DNA of 64,000 nt, taken from NCBI GenBank assembly GCA_016194935.1, contig JACQAO010000050.1:1-64000 (forward strand), written 5' to 3'. This document shows positions 28,458 through 39,073 of this stretch, piece after piece (the stretch's first letter is position 1; the number at the start of each line of letters is the position of its first letter). The position numbers were made by a program, and so were the translations under genes. The stretch comes from Betaproteobacteria bacterium. Its GTDB lineage: Bacteria > Pseudomonadota > Gammaproteobacteria > Burkholderiales > Rhodocyclaceae. The notes beneath the pieces were generated by a model. The model did no database searches and had not been told where the DNA came from. It worked only from the letters and a program-made list of their open reading frames with translations.

Positions 28458-28774
28458 TTCGCAACACCTTCAGCCATCAACGGGATTTATTCCGCGAATT
28501 ATAGTGGAAGACTTTCGCAGCGACGCTGGAAAACATTAAAATCTGGATTATTGTAATATGGGTGCTCCGGCGAAGGTATTGCCGGATTGACCACTCCCCC
28601 CGAGCCGCCTTTTTTTTGTTAGCATAACTCTATTGGCTGTACTGCTGCATTCTGCATATCCCGCTTATCCTGTCTATCCCGCTATTCGCACCCGCCGATC
28701 TGTCGCCTTGATGGCATAGTGACATTGTGGCATTGTGGCATTGACCGGGACCAATCCAATAACACGAGGAAACC
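28458..28774. other. Intergenic region between divergent fdxA and trxA
   Basis: This 317-bp gap has no convincing gene. It should carry both promoters. It holds a short tandem of CATTGTGG (2.6 copies, 28723-28743), a poly-T run after a GC-rich stretch near 28600-28620, and two copies of TATCCCGCT near 28660-28685. The functions of these repeats are not evident. Confidence 0.6.
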
Positions 28775-29101
28775 ATGAACGAACATATCCATCACGTCAC
28801 CGACGCCAACTTCAAGAGCGAAGTGCTGGAGTCCGGCCTGCCCGTACTGGTCGACTACTGGGCCGAATGGTGCGGCCCCTGCAAGATGATTGCACCCATC
28901 CTGGAAGAAATCGCCAAGGATTACGCCGGCAAGCTCAAGATCGCCAAGCTCAACATCGACGACCACCAGAAAACCCCCGGCGAATTCGGCATTCGCGGCA
29001 TTCCGACCCTGATGCTGTTCAAGGGCGGCAACATCGAGGCCACCAAAGTAGGCGCGCTATCCAAGTCGCAACTGACCGCTTTCATTGACAGCAACCTCTG
29101 A
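28775..29101 (+). CDS. trxA: Thioredoxin 1
   Basis: A 108-residue cytosolic thioredoxin with the classical active site [15 protein letters not shown] at residues ~28-42, cis-Pro in [13 protein letters not shown], and the usual start [13 protein letters not shown]. It reduces disulfides of ribonucleotide reductase, methionine sulfoxide reductase and others using thioredoxin reductase. Its position just before rho is a widespread proteobacterial arrangement. The ATG is the first in frame and fits the family. Confidence 0.97.
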   Translation: MNEHIHHVTDANFKSEVLESGLPVLVDYWAEWCGPCKMIAPILEEIAKDYAGKLKIAKLNIDDHQKTPGEFGIRGIPTLMLFKGGNIEATKVGALSKSQLTAFIDSNL

Positions 29102-29281
29102 TCCCGTTACAGTCCTGCCCAGCGTGACGGCGCCCGCATAACACAATACTTATATTCACACACCGTCCGGGCCAAACCCGCCCATCCTGTCCCTGTAGTT
29201 TCCCCGTACCGTCCCCTGATCACCCCCGATCTCTCTTGACACATCCACCCTTCCCCGCTTCACGTCCTGCAGGCCTACCCT

Positions 29282-30541
29282 ATGCATCTATCGGAGCTTA
29301 AAGTTCTCCACGTCAGTCAATTGCTCGAAATGGCTATCGCCAACGAGATCGACGGCGCCAACCGCCTGCGCAAGCAGGAATTAATCTTCGCCCTGCTGAA
29401 AAACCGCGCCAAGAAAGGTGAAAACATCTTCGGCGACGGCGCCCTTGAGGTGTTGCCGGACGGCTTTGGCTTCCTGCGCACGCCGGATACTTCCTATCTG
29501 GCCAGCACCGACGACATCTACGTTTCGCCTTCGCAGATTCGCCGCTTCAACCTGCACACCGGCGATACCGTTGAAGGGGAGATCCGCACACCGAAAGACG
29601 GCGAACGCTACTTCGCCCTGGTAAAAGTGGACAAGGTCAACGGCGAATCGCCGGAGGCCTCCAAGCACAAGATCCTTTTTGAGAACCTCACGCCGCTGCA
29701 CCCGAACCAGCATATGCTGCTGGAGCGTGACATGCGCGGCGAGGAGAACACCACATCACGCGTCATCGACATCATCGCGCCGATCGGCAAAGGTCAGCGC
29801 GGTCTGCTCGTCGCCAGCCCGAAGAGCGGCAAGACGGTGATGATGCAGCACATCGCCCACGCCATCGCGGTCAATCATCCTGATGTGGTGTTGATCGTAC
29901 TGTTGATCGACGAGCGTCCGGAGGAAGTCACCGAGATGCAGCGCTCGGTCAAAGGCGAAGTGGTTGCCTCGACCTTCGACGAACCGGCCACCCGCCACGT
30001 CCAGGTCGCCGAGATGGTGATCGAAAAAGCCAAGCGCCTGGTCGAACACAAGAAGGATGTGGTGATCCTGCTCGACTCCATCACCCGCCTCGCCCGCGCC
30101 TACAATACTGTGGTGCCGGCCTCCGGCAAGGTGCTCACCGGCGGCGTCGATGCCAACGCCCTGCAGCGGCCAAAACGCTTTTTCGGCGCGGCGCGCAATG
30201 TCGAGGAAGGCGGCTCGCTGACCATCATCGCCACGGCGTTGATCGACACCGGTTCACGCATGGACGACGTCATCTACGAGGAGTTCAAAGGCACCGGCAA
30301 CATGGAAATCCACCTGGATCGACGCATGGCGGAAAAGCGCGTCTATCCCGCGATCAACGTCAACCGCTCCGGCACGCGCCGCGAGGAGCTGCTGCTGAAA
30401 CCCGATGTGCTGCAAAAAATGTGGGTGCTGCGCAAGCTGCTCTACAACATGGACGATATGGAAGCCATGGAATTTCTGCTCGACAAGATCAAGGCCACCA
30501 AGAACAACGCGGAATTTTTTGACGCGATGCGGCGGGGCTGA
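29282..30541 (+). CDS. rho: Transcription termination factor Rho
   Basis: A 419-residue hexameric RNA helicase. The N-terminal Rho domain ([18 protein letters not shown]) and the CSD-like RNA-binding region ([14 protein letters not shown]-type, here [16 protein letters not shown]) lead to Walker [20 protein letters not shown] and Walker [18 protein letters not shown]. The R-loop RRFFGAARN equivalent ([19 protein letters not shown]) follows. It terminates untranslated transcripts. The 180-bp leader after trxA is long and may serve rho autoregulation, but no structure was identified. Confidence 0.97.
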   Translation: MHLSELKVLHVSQLLEMAIANEIDGANRLRKQELIFALLKNRAKKGENIFGDGALEVLPDGFGFLRTPDTSYLASTDDIYVSPSQIRRFNLHTGDTVEGEIRTPKDGERYFALVKVDKVNGESPEASKHKILFENLTPLHPNQHMLLERDMRGEENTTSRVIDIIAPIGKGQRGLLVASPKSGKTVMMQHIAHAIAVNHPDVVLIVLLIDERPEEVTEMQRSVKGEVVASTFDEPATRHVQVAEMVIEKAKRLVEHKKDVVILLDSITRLARAYNTVVPASGKVLTGGVDANALQRPKRFFGAARNVEEGGSLTIIATALIDTGSRMDDVIYEEFKGTGNMEIHLDRRMAEKRVYPAINVNRSGTRREELLLKPDVLQKMWVLRKLLYNMDDMEAMEFLLDKIKATKNNAEFFDAMRRG

Positions 30542-30627
30542 ACATAATCGTCGATTGCAAATATTGCGGGATTCAAGGATAATTGCGCCCTTTCCCGGCT
30601 GGACCATGCAACAATAAGGATCAACTC

Positions 30628-30843
30628 ATGAAAGCTGCCATACACCCCAACTACGTCGAAATCGAAGTCACCTGCAGTTGCGGCAACAACTTCAAGACCC
30701 GCTCCACCTCTGGTCGCCCGCTGCACATTGAAGTCTGTTCCGAGTGCCACCCGTTCTACACCGGCAAGCAGAAGATCGTCGACACCGCCGGCCGGGTCGA
30801 GCGTTTCCGCCAGAAATATGGCACCGTCCAGCGTTCCGCTTAA
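30628..30843 (+). CDS. rpmE: 50S ribosomal protein L31 (zinc-binding form)
   Basis: A 71-residue bL31 of the Cys-containing type: VTCSCGNNF and [15 protein letters not shown] supply the Cys zinc ligands. Such C+ forms are often exchanged for zinc-free paralogues under zinc limitation; no paralogue is in this window. The ATG at 30628 has AAGGATC nearby as ribosome site. It follows rho by 86 bases and is followed by a strong terminator. Confidence 0.97.
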   Translation: MKAAIHPNYVEIEVTCSCGNNFKTRSTSGRPLHIEVCSECHPFYTGKQKIVDTAGRVERFRQKYGTVQRSA

Positions 30844-30858
30844 GCCCTTGCGCGGACA

Positions 30859-30886
30859 GAAAAAGGCAGCTTCGGCTGCCTTTTTT
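30859..30886 (+). terminator. Rho-independent terminator after rpmE
   Basis: AAAAAGGCAGC, a TTCG loop and GCTGCC followed by six T residues form a textbook intrinsic terminator 16 bases after the rpmE stop. Confidence 0.95.
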
Positions 30887-30910
30887 CATTGAGCGACCGG
30901 CCCGCCACTC

Positions 30911-32614
30911 ATGGCTACCCTGCCCCGCTTTCCGGTCGCGCTGCCGTTCCGCGGCGTGGCCCTGGCCATACTCTGCGCAGTGTATTTGCTGGCGGGGCTG
31001 ACCGGCCATGACCCGTGGAAAAACGACGATGCGATTCATTTCGGCATCACCTATGGCTTGCTCAATGGCGGCGACTGGCGAATGCCACAGCTTGCCGGTC
31101 ATCCCTACCCTGAAGCGCCCCCGCTCTACTACTGGGTAGCCGCTGCATGTGGCCGGCTGTTCGGCTGGCTGCTGCCCCTGCATGACGCGGTACGCCTTGC
31201 CACAGGGCTGTTTGGCGCCTTATTGCTGGGTTTTCTGGCATTCGCCAGCCGCATCCTGTCGCCCCCATCGCTGTCGCGCACGCGCGACCTCTCGCTATCC
31301 TCGCCGTCCGCGCATGGGGCTGCCGGTAGCAATACAACGGTGTTGATCGCCATCGGCAGCATCGGCCTGCTGGTGCCGATCCACGACACCCAGCCGCTGA
31401 TAGCACTGCTCGCCGCCAGCGCCGCAGCCTACGCCGGCTTCGCACTGCTCTTGCAGCGCCCGCTGGCCGGCGGGTTGTTGGCCGGCTGCGGAATAGGCAT
31501 GGGGTTTCTCGCCGGAGGAGTGACCGCGCTGATCACCTTGACGCCTCTTCTGTTTTTGCTGCCCCTCAGCCGGCATTGGCGCAGTGCCGCCGGCTTGCGC
31601 GGCCTCGGCATTGCCGTGGCCGTTGCCGTGCCGCTGTGTGCCAGTTGGCCGCTGCTACTGGCCTGGCAGGCGCCGGATACGCATACGCTCGGCGCCTGGT
31701 GGTCAAACGCCGCCGGCGCAGTCCGTTATCAGAGCGGCTGGCGGCATGCGCTTCCCGATTACGCCGAACTGCTGGCCTGGTTCGCCTGGCCGGCATTGCC
31801 GCTGGCGGCATGGGCGGTGTGGTTGCACCGTCGCCGCCTCAACCAGCCCGCCTTATTGCTGCCGCTGCTCGGCGCCGTGACCACCCTGCTGACGCTGCTG
31901 TTGCTCCACGAGCCGCGACCGAATCAGGCGCTGCCTCTGCTGGTACCGCTGATTCTGCTGGCGGCGAACGGCGCCAATCGTTTGCAGCGCGGCGCCGCCA
32001 ACGCCTTCGACTGGTTCGGCATGATGACATTCACCATCGTCGCCGGTCTGGTGTGGCTCGGCGGCATCGCCATGATCAGCGGCGTTCCTCCTCAAATCGC
32101 GCATAACTTTGCCAAGCTGGAACCCGGTTTCGTTGCGCATTTCTCCACGTTGTCCTACGCCATCGCAGCGCTACTGAGCATGGCCTGGCTCTGGTTGATT
32201 TTCACCAGCCCCCGCTCGCCGTGGCGCGCCACCACCCATTGGGCAGCAGGCGCCACCCTGATGTGGGTGCTGCTGATGACGCTGTGGTTACCCTGGATCG
32301 ACTATGGCAAAAGCTATCGGGGCGTCGCCGCTTCGCTCAGGCATGCGTTACTGACCACGGCCCAGGATGACGGACATCCGTATCCGTGCATTGCCGGACG
32401 GGATATCGGCGATGCTCAGCGCGTTTCGCTGCAATACTTCGCAGGCATTGTCACCCTGCACGCCGAAACACCTGCGGCAAGCGCTTGCCCGTTACTGCTG
32501 GAACAAGATTCGGCGCAGGATAAAACGCCACATCCGGGTTGGAGAAAAATCTGGGAAGGACACCGTCCAGGGGATCGCAGCGAACGCCTGCGCCTGTACC
32601 GGCGGGAAAACTAG
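30911..32614 (+). CDS. ArnT/PMT-like membrane glycosyltransferase
   Basis: A 567-residue integral membrane protein with about 12-13 hydrophobic helices and a C-terminal periplasmic domain of about 130 residues. The first loop has [24 protein letters not shown] followed by [10 protein letters not shown], which matches the acidic catalytic loop of GT-C enzymes such as ArnT. Family members transfer sugars from polyprenyl phosphates to lipid A or proteins. Donor and acceptor here are unknown. The stop overlaps the convergent orn stop (shared CTAG). Confidence 0.8.
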   Translation: MATLPRFPVALPFRGVALAILCAVYLLAGLTGHDPWKNDDAIHFGITYGLLNGGDWRMPQLAGHPYPEAPPLYYWVAAACGRLFGWLLPLHDAVRLATGLFGALLLGFLAFASRILSPPSLSRTRDLSLSSPSAHGAAGSNTTVLIAIGSIGLLVPIHDTQPLIALLAASAAAYAGFALLLQRPLAGGLLAGCGIGMGFLAGGVTALITLTPLLFLLPLSRHWRSAAGLRGLGIAVAVAVPLCASWPLLLAWQAPDTHTLGAWWSNAAGAVRYQSGWRHALPDYAELLAWFAWPALPLAAWAVWLHRRRLNQPALLLPLLGAVTTLLTLLLLHEPRPNQALPLLVPLILLAANGANRLQRGAANAFDWFGMMTFTIVAGLVWLGGIAMISGVPPQIAHNFAKLEPGFVAHFSTLSYAIAALLSMAWLWLIFTSPRSPWRATTHWAAGATLMWVLLMTLWLPWIDYGKSYRGVAASLRHALLTTAQDDGHPYPCIAGRDIGDAQRVSLQYFAGIVTLHAETPAASACPLLLEQDSAQDKTPHPGWRKIWEGHRPGDRSERLRLYRREN

Positions 32615-33156
32615 AGCTTGATGAAATTGTCGCGGTAGAACTTCATTTCTTCAATCGACTCATAGATGTCAGCCAGCGCCGTATGCCTGCCATTCTTGAC
32701 GATGCTTTTGGCCAGCTCCGGCTTCCAGCGCTTGCAAAGCTCCTTGAGGGTGCTGACATCGAGATTACGGTAGTGAAAATATTCTTCCAGTTTAGGCATG
32801 TAACGCGCCATGAAACGGCGATCCTGGCAAATCGAATTTCCGCACATCGGGGAAGTACGTTCCGGCACATGCAATTTCACGAACGCCAGGCATTGCGCCT
32901 CAACCTCGGCAACGCTCAGGGTCGACGCTTTCACCTTGTCGATCAGGCCGGAACGACCGTGGGTATTCTTGTTCCAATCGTCCATGCCGTCGAGCACCGC
33001 ATCGGACTGATGGACCACCCAGGCCGGGCTTTCGGCAACGCTGTTGAGCGCGGAATCGGTGATGACCATGGCGATCTCGATGATGCAGTCCGAGTCGGGC
33101 TTGAGACCGGTCATTTCCATGTCGAGCCAGACGAGGGCATTCTGATCTTGTGCCAT
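32611..33156 (-). CDS. orn: Oligoribonuclease
   Basis: A 181-residue DEDDh 3'-5' exonuclease that degrades 2-5-nt RNAs and pGpG, thus finishing RNA decay and c-di-GMP turnover. The active-site motifs are visible: WLDMEMTGL (D, E), a central conserved Asp/Asn stretch ([16 protein letters not shown]), and [13 protein letters not shown] (H, D). The ATG at 33156 is the family start. It is divergent from the M48 protease gene (65 bases between starts). Confidence 0.96.
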   Translation of the reverse strand: MAQDQNALVWLDMEMTGLKPDSDCIIEIAMVITDSALNSVAESPAWVVHQSDAVLDGMDDWNKNTHGRSGLIDKVKASTLSVAEVEAQCLAFVKLHVPERTSPMCGNSICQDRRFMARYMPKLEEYFHYRNLDVSTLKELCKRWKPELAKSIVKNGRHTALADIYESIEEMKFYRDNFIKL

Positions 33157-33221
33157 ATAATTCCGCAGCAATTTTTACAATAAGTCGCGTATTCTGTCAT
33201 ATTTTCCAACCCCGGCACGGC

Positions 33222-34484
33222 ATGACACCCCAACTCTTTTCTCTCGCATTCCTCCTCGCGCTGATCGTCAGCCTGGTCCTGCGCGTCTGGCTGGCGCTGC
33301 GCCATCTCCGCCACATCCAGGCGCACCGTAGCGCGGTTCCAGCGGAATTCGGCGCGCATATCGAGCTGGCCGCACACCAAAAAGCGGCGGATTACACCTG
33401 CGCCAAGACGCACCTCGGGCTGGCGGAACTCGCCGCCAGCACAGTGTTGCTGCTCGCATTTACCTACGGCGGTCTGCTCAAAAACGCGGCCGCGTGGAGC
33501 ATGCAGATCGATCCCGCATCCGGCTACCTTGCCGCGCTGGCACTGTTCGCCTGCGTGGCCCTGATCGGCTTTATTGTCGACCTGCCTTTCGGCCTCTACC
33601 GCACCTTTGTGCTTGAAGCGCGCTATGGCTTCAACCAGATGAGCTGGCAACTGTTTCTCGGCGACCTGCTCAAGCAGGGGCTGCTCACCATCCTGATCGG
33701 CGCACCGCTACTGTTGGCGGTATTGTGGCTGATGACCGTGATGGGCGAATACTGGTGGCTCTACGTCTGGCTGTTCTGGCTGGTGTTCAACCTGCTGGTA
33801 TTGCTGCTCTACCCGACGCTGATCGCGCCACTTTTCAACAAGTTTACGCCTCTCGATAATCCCGAACTGAAGGCTCGCATCGAGGCGCTGCTGGCGCGTT
33901 GCGGCTTCCGTTCCAGCGGCCTGTTCGTGATGGACGGCTCCAAACGCTCCGCGCATGGCAACGCCTACTTCACGGGTTTCGGCGCGGCTAAACGCATCGT
34001 CTTCTTCGACACCCTGCTGGCGCGTTTGAGCCCGCCGGAAATCGATGCCGTGCTTGCCCATGAACTGGGCCATTTCAAGCATCGCCATGTGTGGCAGCGC
34101 ATCATCCTGCTGGCGGCGCTGAGCCTGGCTTTTCTCTGGCTGCTGGGCCTGTTGATCGGGCAGCCGTGGTTCTATGCGGGTCTCGGGGTATCCATTGCGG
34201 CGCAAACAACTCAAGGCATCGCCATGGCGCTGATCCTGTTCTCGCTGGTGCTGCCGATATTTACCTTCCCGCTGACGCCGCTGATGTCGCATATCTCGCG
34301 CCGGCACGAGTATCAAGCCGACACCTATGCCGCCAGCCAGACACAGGCTGCGGACCTGATCAATGCCCTGGTGAAACTCTATCGTGACAACGCCGCCACG
34401 CTCACGCCTGATTCGCTGCATTCGCTTTTCTATGACTCGCATCCGCCCGCCAGCCTGCGCATTGCGCATTTGCTGAAATACTGA
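33222..34484 (+). CDS. Ste24-like M48 membrane metalloprotease
   Basis: A 420-residue M48 peptidase with about six hydrophobic segments. The zinc motif HELGHFKH is near residue 280 and the third ligand Glu is in RRHEYQADTYA about 80 residues on. PFGLYRTFVLEARYGFNQ is the CAAX-prenyl protease-like N-terminal part. In bacteria such enzymes are linked to quality control of membrane proteins, not to prenylation. It begins an apparent operon with a small cytochrome c, a pterin dehydratase and rsgA. Confidence 0.92.
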   Translation: MTPQLFSLAFLLALIVSLVLRVWLALRHLRHIQAHRSAVPAEFGAHIELAAHQKAADYTCAKTHLGLAELAASTVLLLAFTYGGLLKNAAAWSMQIDPASGYLAALALFACVALIGFIVDLPFGLYRTFVLEARYGFNQMSWQLFLGDLLKQGLLTILIGAPLLLAVLWLMTVMGEYWWLYVWLFWLVFNLLVLLLYPTLIAPLFNKFTPLDNPELKARIEALLARCGFRSSGLFVMDGSKRSAHGNAYFTGFGAAKRIVFFDTLLARLSPPEIDAVLAHELGHFKHRHVWQRIILLAALSLAFLWLLGLLIGQPWFYAGLGVSIAAQTTQGIAMALILFSLVLPIFTFPLTPLMSHISRRHEYQADTYAASQTQAADLINALVKLYRDNAATLTPDSLHSLFYDSHPPASLRIAHLLKY

Positions 34485-34494
34485 GGAGAAACAC

Positions 34495-34791
34495 ATGCGC
34501 CTTATCCACTTCTTCCTGCTCAGCGCCCTGCCGCCATTGACTGCCGCAGCCGCCGGCACACCGAAACTCGGCCAGCCGCTGCACGACAAACAGTGCGTCG
34601 CCTGCCATGCGCAGAAATTTGGCGGCGACGGATCGAAAATGTATACCCGCGCCGACCACAGGATTCATACGCTGCAGGCGCTACGGCAGCGCGTCGCCGC
34701 GTGCAGCGCGCAGACCAACGCCGGCTGGTTTCCGGAGGACGAGGAAAACGTCGCCGCCTGGCTCAACCAGCAGTACTACAAATTCAAATAA
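34495..34791 (+). CDS. Small periplasmic cytochrome c (monoheme)
   Basis: A 98-residue protein with an N-terminal signal peptide (residues ~1-19, FFLLSALPPLTAAAAG) and one heme c motif, CVACH, at about residue 34. A late Met/Cys region (GSKMYTRADHRIHTL, RVAACSAQTNAGWF) and the DEENVAAWLNQQYY ending are typical of a short class I type found in betaproteobacteria. It would carry electrons in the periplasm, partner unknown. It starts 10 bases after the M48 stop with GAGGAG upstream. Confidence 0.88.
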   Translation: MRLIHFFLLSALPPLTAAAAGTPKLGQPLHDKQCVACHAQKFGGDGSKMYTRADHRIHTLQALRQRVAACSAQTNAGWFPEDEENVAAWLNQQYYKFK

Positions 34792-34802
34792 GGAGAATCC
34801 AC

Positions 34803-35141
34803 ATGACTGATTTCTGCGATCTCGCCAAAGGCAAATGCAAGCCCTGCGAAGGCGGCGTGCCGCCGCTGACGGATGCCGAAGTGACCACGCTGCTGCAATC
34901 CGCGAACGGTTGGATTCGCTCGGGCAACAGCATCACCAAGACCTACCGATACCAGGATTACAACGAGACCATGGCCTTCGTTAACGCCACCGCCTGGATA
35001 TCGCAGCGGGAAGGCCATCATCCGGATCTCACGGTCGGCTACAACCAATGCGTGGTCAGCTACACCACCCACGCCATCGGCGGTCTCAGCGAGAACGATT
35101 TCATCTGCGCAGCCAAGATCGACGCGCTGTTTGGCCTTTGA
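34803..35141 (+). CDS. phhB: Pterin-4a-carbinolamine dehydratase
   Basis: A 112-residue PCD/DCoH-family enzyme. The family core REGHHPDLTVGYNQCVVSYTTHAIGGLSENDF contains the conserved His pair and the second His. It dehydrates 4a-hydroxy-tetrahydropterin in pterin recycling. The N-terminal extension has several Cys (CDLAKGKCKPCEGG), which is common in betaproteobacterial members. GGAG precedes the ATG. Its stop overlaps the TTG start of rsgA. No phenylalanine hydroxylase is next to it. Confidence 0.92.
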   Translation: MTDFCDLAKGKCKPCEGGVPPLTDAEVTTLLQSANGWIRSGNSITKTYRYQDYNETMAFVNATAWISQREGHHPDLTVGYNQCVVSYTTHAIGGLSENDFICAAKIDALFGL

Positions 35142-36010
35142 ACGAAACACTCGAAGGCGTCATCGTCGCCGCCTTCGGCCGGCACTATGAGATCGAGTTA
35201 GCCGGCGGCAGCCGCATCACCGGGTTCCCGCGCGGCAAGAAAAGCCCTTATGCCTGCGGTGATAGCGTGGCGCTGGAGCGTTCCTCCGCCGACCAGGCGC
35301 AAATCCTCCGTCACCTGCCGCGCCGCTCACTGCTATACCGCTCTGACGCCTACCGCCAGAAACTCATCGTCGCCAACGCCACGCAACTGGTGCTGGTGGT
35401 CGCCACGGAACCTTCGTTCAGCGACGAGCTGCTGACACGCGCACTGGTCGCCGCCGAGACCGAAGGAATTCGCAGTCTGATCGTGCTGAACAAGGTGGAC
35501 CTGGTTGAGCATCTGCCATCCGCCCGTGAGCGGCTGGCAGTGTTGTCGAAACTCGGTTATCCGGTGGTAGAAGTTTCAGCGTTGCACGATGCGGCGCTGT
35601 TGACCGGCCATCTGGCCGGGGAATTATCGGTGCTGGTGGGTCAGTCGGGCATGGGAAAATCGACGCTCATCAATGCCCTGATACCGGGTGCAGCAGCGGC
35701 GACGCGGGAAATTTCAGACGCCCTCGATTCCGGCAAGCACACCACCACCCACGCCCGGCTCTACCGGCTCGGCCACAATGCCGCCCTGATCGACAGCCCG
35801 GGCTTGCAGGAATTCGGCTTGGCCCACCTGACGCGCGGCGCCATCGAACAAGGCTTCATCGAGTTTCGCCCGCATCTCGCCAACTGCCGTTTCCGCGACT
35901 GCCACCACCGCAGCGAACCCGGCTGCGCCATCAAGGCGGCCATGGAAAACGGGAAAATCGACGCGCGGCGCTACGAGTTATTCCTGCGCCTGGGTGGAGC
36001 GGCGCATTGA
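35138..36010 (+). CDS. rsgA: Ribosome small subunit-dependent GTPase A
   Basis: A 290-residue circularly permuted GTPase that matures the 30S subunit. The OB-fold covers ~1-70. The GTPase motifs appear permuted as expected: NKVDL (G4) first, then VGQSGMGKSTLIN (G1), SGKHTTTHARLY (G2), and DSPGLQEFG (G3). The zinc-binding end has CRFRDCHHRSEPGC. The start is the TTG at 35138 overlapping the upstream stop (TTGA), which suggests coupling; no better ATG was seen in frame. Confidence 0.95.
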   Translation: MNETLEGVIVAAFGRHYEIELAGGSRITGFPRGKKSPYACGDSVALERSSADQAQILRHLPRRSLLYRSDAYRQKLIVANATQLVLVVATEPSFSDELLTRALVAAETEGIRSLIVLNKVDLVEHLPSARERLAVLSKLGYPVVEVSALHDAALLTGHLAGELSVLVGQSGMGKSTLINALIPGAAAATREISDALDSGKHTTTHARLYRLGHNAALIDSPGLQEFGLAHLTRGAIEQGFIEFRPHLANCRFRDCHHRSEPGCAIKAAMENGKIDARRYELFLRLGGAAH

Positions 36011-36038
36011 AGTACCGACAACTTTCCACCACTCCGCA

Positions 36039-38120
36039 TCAAGCGATCTTGAAGCGTCCCGCCAGGCGCTCCAGCTCTTCGGCTAACAGCTTCAGTCCGC
36101 GGGCGGACTGCGAAGTCTGGGCTGCACTGGCGGAGTTTTTTTCCGCCCCTTCAGCGATACCTTCGACACGCTGATTGATGTCGCGGGTGGCGCTCGACTG
36201 CTCCTGCAAAGCCAGGGTAATACCGCCCACCGCGCGTGCCGAAGCCTCGGTCGAACCACGAATTTCCGTCACTGCATTGCCGGCGCGACGCGCCAGCTCA
36301 ACCCCTTCGGAAACCCGTGCCACGCCGGTTTCCATATCTTTGGCGGCCTGGCGCGTGCCTTCCTGAATTTTCGCAATCATGCCGGTAATTTCCTGAGTCG
36401 ATGAACCGGTACGCTCGGCCAGTTTACGCACTTCATCGGCAACCACCGCGAAACCTCTGCCCTGTTCCCCAGCCCGCGCCGCCTCAATGGCCGCGTTAAG
36501 CGCAAGCAGATTGGTCTGATCGGCGATTTCGCGGATCACTTTCACAATCCCGGAAATCTGCCCGGAATATTCCTCCAGCGTGCGGATGGAACCTGCCGCT
36601 GACTTCACGACCTCGGCGATATGCGCCATTTCATCGGCGGCGAGGTGAATGATCCGGCCACCCTCGACAGCTTTCTGGCTGGATGCTTCGGACAATTGGC
36701 GCGATTCTTCAGCATGATCGCGCACCTGGTCGATGGAAGCGGAAAGCTGTTCCACCGCAGCGGCCATGCCTGAAGCCAGGTCGGACTGGCTTTCGCCGAC
36801 ATCGGCGCTGGCCCGCGCAGTCACCATCAATTCTCCCGATGCCACACCAACGCTGCCGATCTTGTCCACCATATCGGCGACCAATTCGTGCAGCTTGCTG
36901 CGCATCACGCCCAACTGCACCATGATGTCGCCGATTTCATCTTCGCGCGGCGGCGGCAGGGGACTGGTCAGGTCGCCGCTATCCGCGATAGCGCGAACAG
37001 CATCGCGCGCCTGGCGCAGGTTGCGGCCTACATAACCGAGGATCGCCGCCACCAGCAGCAAGCCGGCAACAAAAGCCAAAGCCACCGCCGCCAGGCTGAC
37101 GCTACGTCCGCGCCCCGCTTCGATCATCACCCCCTTGGCTGCGGCGCTGGAAGATTTTTCCACCTCGATTCTCTGGTCCAACAGCAATCTTCTGATGTCG
37201 CGCCATTGCGGCGTTTCTTGTTTCTTCAGCATCGCCACCGCCTCGGCTTGATGGCCGGCCTGTGCGAGTTCCCGGACACTCTGCTTGATTGCTGTGTCCT
37301 TGGCCCACAACGTGGTTATTTTTTCCAGCAGCGCTACTTCCGCATCCGAAGACGCCAGCCTGCGCGCCGTCGCCAGGGCTTCAACAAACTCCTTCTCGGC
37401 CAGCGGAAGATTCTTCAGCGGCTTCGGGTCGGCGGGATCGAGGATGATGTTGCGGATCGCCTGGCCGGTTTGCAGCCCCTGGGCATACATGTCGTCATAA
37501 ACATGGAGGCGCACCTGGTCGCGTTGCAGATAGCCGGCAAACTGGTCCGACACCGTGCCAAGATTCCACAGGGCGACACCGGCGCCCGCTGCCGCCAGCA
37601 ACATGAATACCAGAAACACCGCCCACAATCGATGCGTAAGCTTCATGCGCCTGCTGACGCCCTGAAGCCAGCCCATCGCGCCGCCGCTCACCTCCTGGCC
37701 GTAACGCAGGCGGACAGCCGCGCCGCCGCTCACCCGCGCATACAGCGCTTCGGCGCCGGAAATCTCGGCCCGGCTGGGTTCGCTGTGGGTGGCCAGATAA
37801 CCTGAACCATCCGGCAGCGGCGTGACATAGGTCCGTGTCCAATAGTGGCCGTCATGCCTGCTGCGATTCTTGAGCACGCCCAGCCATGGCCGGCCATGCC
37901 CGATGGTAGACCACAGATCGCGGAAAATTTCCTCCGGCACATCCGGGTGCCGCACCACGCCGTGCGGCTGACCGATCAACGCCTCCCGGCTGAAGCCGGA
38001 AACGTCGACAAAATTGTCGTTGATATGCGTGATAAGACCCTTGGCGTCGGTATGGCTGACGATCACCTTGCCTTTGGGAAACGGTATCTCATGCTGGGTT
38101 ACAGGCTGGCTATTACGCAT
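36039..38120 (-). CDS. Aer-like methyl-accepting chemotaxis protein with PAS domain
   Basis: A 693-residue chemoreceptor. An Aer-type PAS (residues ~15-125; [24 protein letters not shown], then [22 protein letters not shown]) precedes two membrane spans (~165-185 and ~350-375) bracketing a ~165-residue periplasmic domain. Then come HAMP and an MCP signalling domain with the hairpin tip [34 protein letters not shown]-binding energy taxis is likely by family, though the periplasmic domain adds a second input. The ATG at 38120 has CAGGAG upstream; the frame runs 58 codons further over the element edge. Confidence 0.92.
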   Translation of the reverse strand: MRNSQPVTQHEIPFPKGKVIVSHTDAKGLITHINDNFVDVSGFSREALIGQPHGVVRHPDVPEEIFRDLWSTIGHGRPWLGVLKNRSRHDGHYWTRTYVTPLPDGSGYLATHSEPSRAEISGAEALYARVSGGAAVRLRYGQEVSGGAMGWLQGVSRRMKLTHRLWAVFLVFMLLAAAGAGVALWNLGTVSDQFAGYLQRDQVRLHVYDDMYAQGLQTGQAIRNIILDPADPKPLKNLPLAEKEFVEALATARRLASSDAEVALLEKITTLWAKDTAIKQSVRELAQAGHQAEAVAMLKKQETPQWRDIRRLLLDQRIEVEKSSSAAAKGVMIEAGRGRSVSLAAVALAFVAGLLLVAAILGYVGRNLRQARDAVRAIADSGDLTSPLPPPREDEIGDIMVQLGVMRSKLHELVADMVDKIGSVGVASGELMVTARASADVGESQSDLASGMAAAVEQLSASIDQVRDHAEESRQLSEASSQKAVEGGRIIHLAADEMAHIAEVVKSAAGSIRTLEEYSGQISGIVKVIREIADQTNLLALNAAIEAARAGEQGRGFAVVADEVRKLAERTGSSTQEITGMIAKIQEGTRQAAKDMETGVARVSEGVELARRAGNAVTEIRGSTEASARAVGGITLALQEQSSATRDINQRVEGIAEGAEKNSASAAQTSQSARGLKLLAEELERLAGRFKIA

Positions 38121-38264
38121 CGCAATGCACTCCTGAAAGTGGCTTGACTGCACGGAATCCACAGGATCCGGTTGCCCGGAAGAGATTACGCCATAGCATA
38201 CGCCCATACTCCGGCTTGATGCGCGGAGGCCTTGGAGAAACTCAAGCACACGGCTCAGGCGTTC

Positions 38265-38292
38265 TGGCGGAGAGGGCGGGATTCGAACCCGC
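38265..38292. repeat. Distal att repeat (28 bp of tRNA-Ser 3' end)
   Basis: This 28-base run (starting TGGCGGAGAGGGCGGG) is identical to 45864-45891, the 3' end of tRNA-Ser including CCA and the T arm. Flanks differ immediately on both sides. It is the far junction left by site-specific integration into the tRNA gene, not a tRNA itself. Confidence 0.95.
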
Positions 38293-38328
38293 ATGACACC
38301 GCATGGCTAGGGCATCTCCAAGGGTGCC

Positions 38329-38347
38329 TGCCTAAAAGCTGCCTAAA
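38329..38347. promoter_or_regulatory. Candidate integrase arm-binding sites
   Basis: Two direct copies of TGCCTAAA (38329-38336 and 38340-38347) are 11 bp apart, one helical turn, just inside the left junction. A related TGCCTAAG is at 45789-45796 and a further inverted variant (TGCCTTAA) near 45818-45826, inside the right junction. Short repeats near both att cores are what a tyrosine integrase arm domain would bind. This is inferred from sequence alone. Confidence 0.5.
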
Positions 38348-38399
38348 CCGGCCTATTTTTGCTTCGACCAGGCGCATTCGACAGCCCTGCCCCCGAAGG

Positions 38400-39053
38400 T
38401 CAGAAAAATAATTCCTTCAAGTGAAGCTGATCCCGTAGACCGTTCAACGGGTCTGACCGTCCATGCTCGTAATGCGCCTGGACGGCGCCTGAAAGCATAT
38501 CGGCAAATTGCAGGCTCAAGGTCTTCTTGCTGTCCTGCTGTAGGGTCGTCAGCGAAGTGGACACATTCTCCGTGTACCACAGATTAAGCTGAAGGTAGTC
38601 ATGCATGCTGTTTCCGCTCTGCACCTTGATGGATCGCGGATCGGGAACAAGAGTAACTGCCGGATGCTTCGCCATCTCATTGACCAGCAGCAACTTGATC
38701 ATGTAGTTGTAGAGCAGGTTTGGATCGGTCTGCATGTGTGCCAGAACCTTCCGCTTGTTCACGACGATGGCGTGATAGCTGATTTCGGGATGATGATGCT
38801 TGAGCTTCAACGCCTTCGAGACGAAGTCGGCGCGCGCCTTGTCGGACATGTCTGCCCACTTCTTTTCGCCAGCCGTGTTCCAACCGCGTTCGGTGTATAA
38901 GTCGCGAATAATTCGACCGGGAAGATGCTTCTTGTCCTCGGGTACAACCAGCGCGCCAATGGTGAGGTGGCGACTCGATCCCCCTTTGGTATACGGAAGT
39001 GAGAACGACCATCCGAGGTCGCCGCTTTCGTCAAGGTAAATGAGAATGCTCAA
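38400..39053 (-). CDS. DUF3800 protein, probable cargo of the element
   Basis: A 217-residue DUF3800 protein: the N-terminal IYLDESGDLGWSF carries the family DESGD motif, and QFADMLSGAVQAHYEHG near the end is the second conserved block. The fold is predicted to be RNase H-like, and genes of this family often sit in phages and genomic islands; its role is not established. The start is a TTG at 39053, chosen by family alignment because the frame has no nearby ATG. It is the only leftward gene of the element and lies next to the junction, a common place for cargo such as defence genes. Confidence 0.8.
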   Translation of the reverse strand: MSILIYLDESGDLGWSFSLPYTKGGSSRHLTIGALVVPEDKKHLPGRIIRDLYTERGWNTAGEKKWADMSDKARADFVSKALKLKHHHPEISYHAIVVNKRKVLAHMQTDPNLLYNYMIKLLLVNEMAKHPAVTLVPDPRSIKVQSGNSMHDYLQLNLWYTENVSTSLTTLQQDSKKTLSLQFADMLSGAVQAHYEHGRSDPLNGLRDQLHLKELFF

Positions 39054-39073
39054 AGTCCGTCGAGGCCGGCCAA

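Noticed and set aside
28723-28743. CRISPR or iteron array from the CATTGTGG tandem
   Set aside because: Only 2.6 short copies without spacers and no cas or rep gene nearby.
38265-38292. A second tRNA-Ser gene at the left end of the element
   Set aside because: Only the last 28 bases match; there is no anticodon or acceptor 5' half. It is the att repeat.
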